Positions 29,201 through 41,200 of a stretch of 64,000 bases of DNA are shown piece by piece. Origin of the DNA: Rostratula benghalensis (lineage: Eukaryota; Chordata; Aves; Charadriiformes; Rostratulidae); assembly GCA_013399305.1 (NCBI GenBank), contig VXAI01000639.1:100093-164092 (forward strand), written 5' to 3'. The translations under genes were made by a program, and so were the position numbers. The notes beneath the pieces are model-generated. The model searched no databases. It was not told where the DNA came from and was given only the letters and a program-made list of their open reading frames with translations. How positions within the stretch are numbered: position 1 is the stretch's first letter; each line of letters begins with the position of its first letter.

Positions 29201-32200
29201 CCTGCCTTTTTTACAGTTGGGTTTTTTCCTTCCTTTTAAAGGGAATGACACATCGTTTTGATCCCTACTGGCTCCTTCCTACAAATCTGAGTATCTAATT
29301 CTCTGTGGAAAGAAGTAAAATATTTCACTTGGATTATACAGAAAACAACAGGACTCAAAATACCTACATCACTGTGTTCATACTTTGTGTATTAAGCAAT
29401 TACTGACAAAAGCAATGGATAATAATTTTATTTACAGAACACTCTGAACATCAGGTATATTCACAAGTACATTGCTTTGAGAGTGGGATTTGCAAGCAAT
29501 CCTTACTAATGAGTTTCAGCTATAGTCAATAACTGGTGCTGTTAGTATTGCAAAGCTTGAAAATCCAGAAGGCACTAGTGTGGTTTGACTTAACACTACC
29601 TCTACATTTGGACACTGACAGCACATCCAACAAAAGAAAGCACTACTTACAGAGATGCCATCCAGGAGCGAGGAAGAATAATCTGAAGACAGACATCATC
29701 TGCACGTGCTGGTGGGCTTTCACTCTTCACTTGACTTTCATAAATAAATTCGATTTGCAAATTCTCCTTTTGGAGCCTTCTACATCTGGATCGACACGAC
29801 AGGGATGGAACCTCAGACTGTTGCTGCTTTAAGCCACCCGAGTTGATTTCCTTTTACTGTGGCTGGCTGGCTTGAGACCAGGTGTCTGTACACTCACACA
29901 AACTGGGTTCAACATTAGTGTGGTTTCTAGAGAACTCTGGCTTGTGGGCACAAGTCTCTCTCAGCGGTTACAGGATGAAACCCATGTTAAGCAGGTCTGT
30001 TCTACAGACCAAACACTGAACTGGTCTTCTTCAGTGAACACAAGTACTGACCAGCAGCATGATCCGGGGGAATGAAATATAATAAAAAGGCCTGATAGAA
30101 TAAATTGAAATTTTAATAAAATTTATGCCCTACTTGACTTCCAGCATCTTCCAAGTCTTCTGCATTAAAGGACACACGAGTAACTTCAAAGCAGCTCTGA
30201 TTTTCACTCTGAAAAATACTGATGCTCATTTTCAACAACAGTTTCAGAAGCCTGAAAAATAGTGATGGATTCAAAATGTCATTTGTTAGAACAAAACTCT
30301 TTAGATGTGGAGATGTTTTGTACCTGAGAAATCAGAGAAAGAAAATTAACAACTTATTTAACAGCCAAATAGCACAAAAATTACATGGGTACTGTGTTGT
30401 GAGTACACGAGCAACTTGACAGAGAGCGCATTTTATTAATACTTTGTGAACAGTGTTTGCTGGCCTCAGCATTGCCATAGAAAATGAAGACAAAAAAGTG
30501 GTATAATAAGAAAGGAGACAGAAAGCAAGGCAAAATGCAGAGGAAACAGGAATTAATCGAGGATAAAAGACTACCAAGCTCTGGCAATACGCTGGGTGAG
30601 GGAAGCTGTATTTCTCGTTCAGCAAGCAGCACTCTACCTCTACCACTCAGGTGAGCGGGTTACAAGTCGATAGTAGAGTCAACCTAGAAAAGTGGGTACC
30701 ATTACAAATCTCAAAGAAGAGCAAAAAAAAAAGCAGTCAACACTTGGACACTCTCCTCTAAGTGACCTCACTCCCCCTAACCTGTCAAGACTGTAATCAA
30801 ACAAACCAGACTGGATAAGGAATAGTTCAGCAGTGACTGGAAACACTTGGAAGTCTCTGATAAAAAGAACTACCTGTCCAGGTGAAAATAATGTCAAACC
30901 TTCTTACACAAACCACTTAATACCAGGGTCTGCTATACAATGTATCCTAACACACGTTTAATGTTTATAGGATTAGTCTAGTGAATGCTTACAGAAACCC
31001 GGTATGGGGTTTTTTGCATTAAGAAAAAAAAAAAAGAGGTGGTAATTTACAAGCATCAAACATCGGACAAAAAAAAATTTTGCCAGCTACCTTTTTATGC
31101 ACATGTGAGCATCACCAGATTCAGGGGGAATCTCAATACTAAAAGATGCCTGGTTTTAGAAGGAATTTCTTGACAGGAAAGTGAACTTCATGAGTCTAAT
31201 CCCTTGATAAAGGCTCAGAGTTGCCGAGAGAAGTAACTGCAATTTGTTCTTAAATTCGAGGAACTAGAATTCTGCCTGTGTGGTGATGCTAAAGAATTAC
31301 GGAAAAAATTAGATAGGAGGGCATGTCTGGGGGCCATTGAGTTCAACTTTCTGCTTCAAGCAGGGCAAATCCCCAAACCACATGAGGTTGCTCAAGGCAT
31401 CATTCAGCCAAGCCTCAAAGGATGGGGTCTCCGCACCCTCCGCAGGGGCAGACTCCTCTGTTCACCTCCAAGAAGAGTGTGGCTCTGTCCTCTCTATAAT
31501 TTCCCCTCAGGTGGAAGACTGCTTCCTGCCCACCCCCCTCCTCCTCCTCCTCCTCACTGGGACGAACAACCCCAGTTCACCTGGTTTCTTCTCGGTCCAG
31601 TCCCTTATTGCCTCAGTGCTCCTGCACTGGACTCTTCCCAGTTTGCTGACACTTTTTGTGTACTGGGAGCCCAAAATACCACACTCCATTCTTGTTAAAC
31701 TCCAAACTGGTTTCAAGCATGCACTACCCACAGAAGCAAAGCTGTCTTTGCAAAAAGATCCAGCTAAGGAACAGGAAAAGCTTTCGGGATGAAAACAGTG
31801 ACAAAGAACAGGAAGAAAGAAAGAAAAAAAAGGCAATGGGAACAGCTGGCAGAGCTAGGTTTGAAGAAATAAAAGTCTGCCCAGAACGTAGACATGCAAT
31901 AGTTCTGCTGGGGTTTTAGGAAAGGGCTGCATCCCCTTTTCCTGCCCTCACCACCCATTCCTACAGACTCTTTCATTTGGGCCAAAGAGCCAGGGTAAAC
32001 CAGATCCAGAGAAAGGAAGAGAAAGACAAACAACCTTTGCCTACATCCATCTCTTGTCTGGTTCACACTCTGGCCACTTCAACCTTCTCCTGGTTCGAAG
32101 GGGAAGAAAGAGAAAGAGGTGCAGAGAGAAGTATGACAGGGATGGGGGGAAGCATGTGCACAGACCCTCGTGTAGGTCTAGACCTAGAGCTCCAGCCTGC

Positions 32201-35200
32201 AAACTTAAGTGCCAGAAGCTGAGAAGGAAGAGCATGGCACTTGGATTTTATTTCTCCTCCAAAGTCAAATTATTTAGAGCCTTTAAAGACACTTGACCCT
32301 CCAAGATCCAGGAATCTGACCAGGGAAAGCCATGCTTCCTCGAGACAGTCTGTAGAGGAAGCTGTTCTAGCAGGACACAGCCCATGAAGTAGAACGACAT
32401 TGCTCAGTAACTGTGTTTTCAGAGAAGCCACCTTCCACATGGTATCTGCAATGGCTTGTAGGGTACTCAAGAAAGCAGATTCAAGCACTAGAAGTGACAG
32501 TAAAGGCAACAAATACCAGAAGCATGGGACATCCTCTGTAAGACACCCAAGATGGACAATGAATGGCAGAGACTCCAAGCAGAGCCACTGCTGTAGCAGT
32601 GCCTGGGCAAATCTCAGAATTTTGTACTCATAGCAGGAATAAAACCAGTACCAGAACATTCAGGTTCAAGTTCAAATTAATTTGGCACATCAGATTTCTT
32701 AACAAGAACAGCCCAAGCTTTGACAGGAGCAGCTCCCTCAAAGGTGAGCTAAATGCCTGTGTTTGAGCAACTGAACTCCACTGTAAATGTAGAAGAGGAG
32801 TCCATCTTCAGGAACGTGGATACAAATGTCAAAAGAATGGAAGAAGGTTTGTGACATTAGCACTGCCAGGACAGAAGACAACAGACCTCCAGTGAAAACC
32901 CCACTTTGACACGCTGACTGGCAGATTAAACCTCAGCTCAGAGCTATACACCTCCACCAAGAGGTAACACCACTGTCACTGTCACTGACTCTCCTCCAAA
33001 ATTAGCTAGTCTAATCAAAACTTTCTCCTTGAGATCCCTGCTGAACATTCCCATTAGTCGGCTAAGACAGTATTTGCCTCTCCTGAAAAACCTGCTGAGG
33101 TTCCTGAACGTATGTGGTGTCCAGATAATGGCTTTGGAAGTGCTTGCTCTGCTGTCCAGGTAGATGCTCACTGAAACAACACTAGTCCTTGTGGTGGAAT
33201 CACAGAGAAAAACCTGTCCAGTTCCTCTCCTTTGTGGTTAACAGAAGCCTTCCCAAAAAGTGGTTCAGGTCCTTTTCCTCCAGAACTTCTGCAGAAGCTC
33301 CTGCACTGATTTGGCCCTGAATGTGATCCATGAGGTCCCATCTCCTGTACTGGTTCCAGCAGTGCCTTGTCAACAATGGCATTTTTTTTAGTTGGCTTTT
33401 CAGAAGCCCTGATCAAGAAAGAAGCTTTCCAAAGTGTCCTCTGGAGGAACCCACCAGGATCTATGGAGACATGGTTGTTGGAAGGATTACAATATTTGTT
33501 TCTTTGCTGTGAGTAAAGCTCAGCATTTCTTGCTGGTATCTGAAGAGCAGTCAAAGTGGCAATCCTATGTTTACAAAGGGAAGGTGATCCAGGTGGGATG
33601 CTGTACAGCATGGGAGAGTACCTGGAAGAGAGGAGACTGAAGGATGAATCCTGTGAACAGCAGAATGATCAAATGTGATGTGAGGCTGAGTTTCACTAGA
33701 ATCACCATGGAATAACTCATCAGCTGGGGCTCTTTCCTGACGCAGCTGAAGAGGTTGCCCCTGGGCACACAACAAGGGAGGGCCTTAGAGCTCCACGCTG
33801 GGTGTGATGAAAGAAAAACCCTCTGGTGACCCCTGGCTGGGAATGGAAACCTCAGCACTTGCCAACTTTAGCATTAAAAAGATTCTCTAAATGTCTTTCC
33901 TAAATCAATCCTGCTCCACTTTAAGCCTTCTACTACTGCTTCAGCGTGTTTCCTGACCAGCCTGGCACCTGGTGAGCTTTAGAATGAAACCTGGATTGCA
34001 CAGAAGAGTGAGAGCAGATGGGACAGCCCCAGAAGTGGGGTTCTCCTCACCCCCCTGCAGCAGCAGTGCCTGCTACAGCCATGGGCAGTCACTGCGGGGG
34101 CTGCTGGCACCAGCTCAGACACTGGCACTGCTATTTGCTGTGATGGTGACAGAGCAATATTGTCACTGCCAACAGAGGAAGACAGCTAATAGCCTTATAC
34201 AGTTGTAGCCAGACAGCTATAAAGCTCATATCTGCAATGGGTCAGCAGATACCACGTATTTAGTGGCACAGTGGTGACAACACACATAACAGCACTGGTC
34301 ATCAACTTTTAAAAGTCCACAAAGATTTACCTGAAGAGGATATTATTTATCATGTTGAACTGGAAATTAAAATTTACTTCCTGCAATTAACCTGGATTAA
34401 ACAAATGTTTGAGTGTCAGAAGGGTGTAAGAGCAGCCTTGTAATGTGGCTATTTAAACTGACAGGACTGACTTGCAGCCTCTCAGGATTCCTTTTCAACC
34501 TGTTATTGGAGACTCATATAAAGGCTAGGAAACACTTGATTTGGCCAGTTAATAATGGATTTCATGCAGCACCTTGACACTTGAGCCAAGTTAGGTTAGC
34601 TGTTGAGGCAGCCAAGGGAGAGAGACCCCAGGACAGCTAAGGCTGTTGGAGACTTTCAGGCATGGGCTTTGACAGTGAACAGTGGATGTCAGTGGCTGCG
34701 AGTACTGAGGCAGTTTAAAGTTTGCTTGGCTGTTTCTACAGTACATTCCAAGTTTACAAAAAAAAGTCCAAGGCTTGGGGAAAGTAGAGGAAAGCCACCT
34801 TTGGTGTCCCTTCTGGTAAGCAAGCCATTGGGATACTGAGACCACTGGCAGTGACACACAACTCAGTGACCAAAGGCTGTCCCTAAGCAGCCCCTTGGCC
34901 TGTTTGCAGCTACACACAATATACCACTGAAGCAGAATGACTCCAAAAACTGCTTCAATTACCTCCACATGCCCATTCATCAAAGTCTAATAAGCTGGAG
35001 CTCTTGCTGGTACCTATCTAGGAGGAGCTAAAGGCCAAAAGCTGCTTGTTTTTCTATTGAGAAGCACCTTCCAGGACAAACCCGAGGTAAAGTCCCAGCA
35101 ACTGTGACCACGCCAGGTACTTCCCTTCCTGTGTCTGCAGAGGTGATTTATCTCTACACATTAAACCACACTCCTCCTCTTTTTCAGTTGCATCCTGTTT

Positions 35201-38200
35201 GCCATAGCACTGCTCTGATTTGCCTTGATCCTTCCCAGTTCCAATATTCTGCTTCACACTTCTGGCTGCTCCCACCGGCATTCTCATCTGAAAACCTAAC
35301 AAAGGAATTCTGCATCCCACGATCCCAGTTAACAAGGATTGCTCCAGGGGTTCCATTTCCTGCCTGGTTTTGTACATTCTCGTCACAATATTGTCTAAAT
35401 TAATCTTCCACAGCTGGCTTATGGGACTGTCAGATAAGGCAGTGCAATTAAGATGATAAATCAGCAATTGTGAACATAAAGTCAGAGTATTACTCGGCTA
35501 CAGGAACTGTATGCACGAGAGGAACCGTAATTAACACTCGGGGGAAGGGAACTTGGTGTTCACTTTGAAAGCCTGTGTGGGATCACTCTCCACAGCTGAA
35601 GACAAGAGAAGTGTTGGTGCAGGTGCCCCTGCTGCCACGGGCTCAGAAAGACAACCAACAGCATCACAGCTATTATGATTATAGTAATAACTTTAAGGGA
35701 TGTGGTAACAGCCATGCTGTCCACAAGGGGCAAAAGAAGTGTAATAATGAGCATGCACACTGATAATGAGTATGTAAATCCCAACTAACTACCTACTATT
35801 TGCTGTGAAAAAAATAATGAATGCCAGCAGATTACCAAGATCTGTTTACAAGATAGAAACTTTCATCAACAGGATGTATCATGTTCTCCATGTACAAATC
35901 AGAGATGGATGTTTTCACAGAAGGATCTGTTCAAATAATTCTTCATTTTTTCTGGCTGGATGAGAATTCATGGGAAATGTTTCACCTCTATCCATGTAAT
36001 TTGCAGTGCTAGCAAAGACTCCAAACCAGTTCTTCTGTGTGGTGACAGCTCCACCTTTAAAATTGCAGCAAGGCCAAGGGAGCTCTGAGGCAGGTTGTTC
36101 AATCTTTTCCCTTTAACTAACACACAACCTTGTCAGGAATGGAACATTTTACCTGGGGATACTATACCAGCCGATGAAAAGATGCCATTGTTACTCCATG
36201 GCTGTTTTAAGACTTCTGTAATCACTGAGTGGATGCTGACTAGTCAAAATTGTTCCTTTTTTTTTTTTTTTTTTTTTTTATCTGAATAAATGAGAGCTTT
36301 TCTACTGATTGACTGGTAGGGTATTTTTATTCTTTCACCAAGAGACTTCTTCAATTCCAGACTGAACAACCCCACTGCCCCAAAATACCTATCACAAACA
36401 CAAGCAAGACCATGTTTGAAGAAATACTTCTTGTTTAAAAGACAGTATTGTCCACGCTAACACCTTATTCCTAATGGGAATAAAATTAAAAAAAAATTTT
36501 AAAAAAAAGGCAGTGAACTGATCACAGGAAACCTCTAACCAAGAAGAAACCCTTGAAAACCTGCTAAGAGCATTCCAAGTGAAACACATGGAAGGTGAGA
36601 CCCTGGAGCTAGTGAGAGCTCCAATGACAAGAAACAGTGAAACTGAAGGCAAAACTCCTCCTAAAAAGGCCTGGATCACCCATTGAGACAAGACATTTTC
36701 ACATACAGAAGTAAAAACACAGGCAAAGCCAAATTCCTTGCATTTGGCACTCACATCTACAATGCTCTGACTACAGGCTTTCCCCTGTCACCCTCAGCAC
36801 ATGAGACTCCCTTTCCATCATCACCACTTCCCCCAGGTAGGGGGCCCAATACAAACCCACCGTTCTCAACATCCTCACTGCCCACTCTTTAAAGAGAGTT
36901 TGCAAATAACTGTGCTGCCCAGCCTATGCAGCCCAGTTATTTGGAAAGAAATACATCAGTGACACACAGCCTTCAGAACAGAAATCCCAACTCTGCTATC
37001 AACTTTCACACCCGCAGTGCACACCAACCCCTCAAATACCCATTACATGCACTTTGAGGACACAGCTCATAACAGTCAATCAGAACACCAGAGAAATATA
37101 TCATCGTTTTGAAAGAGCCACATGGATACAGCATAAAAAATAGCTTTGATAAAAAAAGAACCTCTCTACTCACTGTATACATTGCTCTCAAACACCACCC
37201 TAAGAAATATCCCAAAAAACTCCTCCAAAAAAAGTGATAATCTGTTAGAACATCCCGCCCTGGGGAAATTTTTCCCCGGAGCCATCTCTGCCAGTCTTTA
37301 AGCTGCCTCCCAACCTTGCTAAGCTTATCACAAGGGGGAAGATTTTTGTGCAGGAAAAAAAAAAAAAAAAAAAAGAACAGAAAAAGCAAGTACAACTTGT
37401 CAAAACCTTCCCTTCCACCTTCCTCTAACTCCCTCCTGTCGCAGGCATCAGGACCCCCAGAGCTCGTACCCAGGCAGTGACACCCAGCAGTCGAGCCACC
37501 CTCCCAGCCCGGGCTCCCAGTCATCAACCACTGCTGAGACCAGCCTGAGCTCACACAGACCCAGAAAGGAAAATTCCTAATGTTTCAACATAGCAAAACT
37601 GTGCTTCCCTGCCACACCATAACCTCCCGCACCCTCCACATCCCACAGGCTGTAACCTCTCTCCCTCTCTGCCTACACCTCATCCAGTCATTTCAACCTG
37701 CCAGGCAACGTTGCTTCTCTTCCTTCCCCCGAGAAGACAAGTATCGCACCATTTCTGCCTTCCTACAAATTAGCATTCCTACATTGAACTTGCCAGCTCC
37801 TTTTCCTTTCAAAGGTGATCCGATTGATACCAACTCCAAACTCTGAGGTTTTTCCATTCAGAAACAAAGCTGTCACTTTTAGGTCAGGCCTGACGAGGGC
37901 CTGCACACCTGAAAGCTTATCTCCTTTTCAAACCATGCTTTCATCAGACATGAAAGACACCACCTCTGCATAAGTCCTTAGACATCACGGCCACACCACC
38001 ACTACCATGCTTTTATACAATTTAAAAATCAAGTCATATTTATATTCCAAGTAAACTTTTAATCCTTATAAAAAGTTTCAAAGTGTGATATTGAAGCACC
38101 AAAGGTTTAAAGACACATTGTCCTTTCCAAATCACCAAGACTGCAGAAACTGGGGGTGCTGGTGGACAACCAGTTTAACATGAGCCAGCAGTGTGCCCAG

Positions 38201-41200
38201 GTGGCCAAGGCCACCAGCATCCTGGCCTGTGTCAGGAACAGCGTGGCCAGCAGGAGTTGGGAAGTGATGGTGCCCCTGTACTGGGCACTGGTGAGGCCTC
38301 ACCTCGAGGGCTGTGTTCAGTTCTGGGCCCCTCACTCCAAGAAGGACATTGAGGGGCTGGAGCGTGTCCAGAGGAGAGCAACCAAGCTGGGGAGGGGTCT
38401 GGAGAACAGTCCTGTGAGGAGAGGCTGAGGGAGCTGGGCATGTTTGGTTTGGAGGAGGCTGAGGGGAGACCTCCTTGCCCTCTACAGCTCCCTGAAAGGA
38501 GGGTGCAGAGAGGTGGGTGCTGACCTCTTCTCCCATGGGAATAATGACAGGAGCAGAGGAAATGGTCTGCAGTTGCAGCAGGGGAGGTTCAGATCAGATT
38601 TTAGGCAGAATGACTTCACTGACAGAGTGGTCAGGCACTGGAAGAGCCTGCCCAGGGAGGTGCTGGAGTCACCATCCCTGGAGGTACTTCAGAAACGTGT
38701 AGATGTGGCACTTCAGGGCATGCTGTAGTGGCCGAGATTGTAGGGGTTTTGGTGTGTGTCTGGTTGGACTCAGTAATCTCAGAGGTCTTTTCCAACCATG
38801 ATGACTCTGTGATCATGTGATAATTTATGAGGCCACTGTAAAATGCTGTGTTTCCAACCTCAACTTCTTAGAAGTCATCGCTACTCTCAAAGGTTTGAAA
38901 ACAGATCAAAAAGTGCTCACTGCCATTAGAGAGTAAGAGAAAGCCAGAAAGATGCAGAAACTCTTCATTGCTTAGTAAACAAAACCAGTTCTCCTAATTA
39001 TCAGCCCTGCTCAAAAAATCAGCCAGCCCCAAGCTGGATGCTCAGACTGTGGGAAAACAAATCAGGATCAAAACGACTCGACATGAGAGTCTTCACTCGC
39101 TCAACTTTCTGTTCACCGTTACAGCTCACTCCAGCTGTGCTTGCTCAGTGTTCCATGTGACACGGAGTTTAGATGTCAACATTCTCTTATTCACCTTTTC
39201 CCACCCAGAGCCGTGGTTTCTGTAGCTACTATTGTCCAAATCCTGAAAGATGTAAAAAGCCAGGAGACACACACTTCTGCTCACTCCTCAACATTGTTGC
39301 GTGTGCACAGAGGCATGCAGAGTCACAAACTTACTAATAAAATTATTTACCCATTTAAGACAGAATGCATGTTTTAGAAATCATTTGAACCATTGTACAG
39401 GAGGCAAAAGCTCCACTAACCAAATACTTTGTAGTTGAAAGCCTGTCAATGGGTCTACATTCAACTCATCCTTGTTCTGAAAAACGACCTGTGCTCTTAC
39501 CATCATGGTTAGAATTTCCCAGGGTCCACGGCTCATCTGAATCGAAGTGAGTATCTCCTCCTATTCCTGGTCCAGGAAAGTAAGCGTGAGCTAGAAATCC
39601 ACCCTCTCCATCAAACGGAGAACTGTCTCCATGGAAACCCGAAGCAAAAAATATCATAATATCTGCCTCCTTTCTGTCATTTTTAATTTCATGGTAAGGG
39701 ACTTCTTCAAAGGTAAGTGGTGTCACTCTCTGCCAAACATCAAACGCCTGACGAATGGCTCTCCTCGTGTCGATCTCTCCAACCTTGGGGGTATAGTTGT
39801 GTACACTGTGACAGTGAGAAAGAAGGGTTGTTTCAATTTGCAGAACACATTCGAGACTTCTGTTAATCCAAACAGCCACATCAACACAGTTTCCATTGCC
39901 AAACAGTTTATTTTTTGCAGACACTGCTTTGTGCACGCAAAGTTTTTCTGTCACAAATAAAGCTACCAGCAGAACTACAGCCCTGATCCGAAGTCTACAT
40001 TTATGAATTAGAATCTTCCCAATACTTGGGTCAGTCTCACACTGCTTCCTAAAAATCTGACAAGCTTTCAACTTCTGGAGACAGCTAAGTAACTGAGTTA
40101 AAAAATGTAAGTTACTTCATATTTTGTCTGAAATTATCATGCTAAAAATGGAGTCTAGTGCACAAAAAAAAAAAAAAAGTACTAAAATTATTTTTGAGAA
40201 AAAAAATCCTCTCAGTAAACTATCTAACCTTACTTACACAAGAAGCTTCATTCCAGGACTACTCAAAAGACTCAAGATCTCACAGAAGTGATTGGAGCTG
40301 CCAGTTTTGTGCAATGCTGTCCATGACAGCTGACAATACAGTGTTGGGGGGGGAGGTAAGGGAGGTAACTGCACATAAATTTCCCATAATTCTAAACTTT
40401 ACCCTAAAAAGTGCTGTTCATGGGGTGGTGGTTCTGTGTGTGCATCTAATGGACTCAAGACCTATTAAATGTGGCACTTGGAATATGAAATATCTATGCC
40501 ATGGAAACAACCTTCAATCTCTAATGAACATCATGATTGACAGATGAAGACACTTTAATACATTCAGTGACAAAACAAGGTATCTATCACTTGGTGGCAC
40601 ACTCCAAACACCGAAACTGGGAAGTTAAACAACTGTAGTTTGACAATGGCAGAAGTGAAGCCATCTGCCAACCTGCTTCCCACAGTTACACCTATGCTTA
40701 AGACATGTTTTATTTATATAATTACATACCAGTTTTCCCTAATGGCCAAAAAAGGTCAAAAGCAGGATTTAACTCTTGGATCTTCACATGCAGAAGGTGT
40801 CCCTTTACAGTTTGAGTTAAAGGAATGATTATCAGTGGAAGCTTTGAACTAGTCCCTCCTCTCAGCCTCTGCAGTCCCTCACTGTTACATAGAGAATCTT
40901 CCTCCTCCTTTCCCAAAGCTCTCCATAGAAGCCTCAGAGTACCCCAGCCCCTCAGTCTCTTTCCTTCACTCAAGCATAGCTCTTCCTACACATCCTGGCA
41001 CCTTCCCCATGCAGGTCATTCATATTTCTGCCTCTTCACCACAGACTTACTTTCTTTCTTAGCCTTGCTCACCAATATCTTCTTAATGTCTACATTTCTA
41101 ATTTTCATTCCTTTGCAACCTCCTTTCCGCCTCCAACAAAATTAAAAGGCTATACTTCCATCTACAGAGGTGGGGGTGGGGTGTGGGGTGTAATTTTATT

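Larger units (their letters stand above)
20805..39500 (-). other. MMP24: MMP24 intron 4 (18.7 kb), host of a nested gene
   Basis: Contains CR1 copies at 20985-21835, 23725-24530, 31335-31720 and 38130-38822, A/T tracts at 28380-28445, 36258-36280 and 37355-37375, and the exons of an unrecognised same-strand gene between 27.2 and about 35.7 kb. The rest is unique sequence with no recognised feature. A locally CpG-containing stretch lies at about 37440-37560. Confidence 0.8.

Noticed and set aside
32270..32659. Minus open frame of 129 codons inside the nested-gene interval
   Set aside because: Leu/Ser-rich without motifs, and no acceptor/donor pair that fits the phases of the neighbouring exons.
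33630..33770. Alternative minus exon reading [20 protein letters not shown] after a CCCAG acceptor
   Set aside because: It ends exactly at the acceptor of the 33172-33621 exon and leaves one base, which does not fit the phase that exon needs.
35560..35620. Alternative frame [17 protein letters not shown] as an exon of the nested gene
   Set aside because: It leaves phase 0 at the GTGAAC donor, after which the next exon would read into a stop.
37006..37554. Minus open frame of 182 codons
   Set aside because: Passes through a poly-A tract giving a run of Phe, with no splice or domain support.
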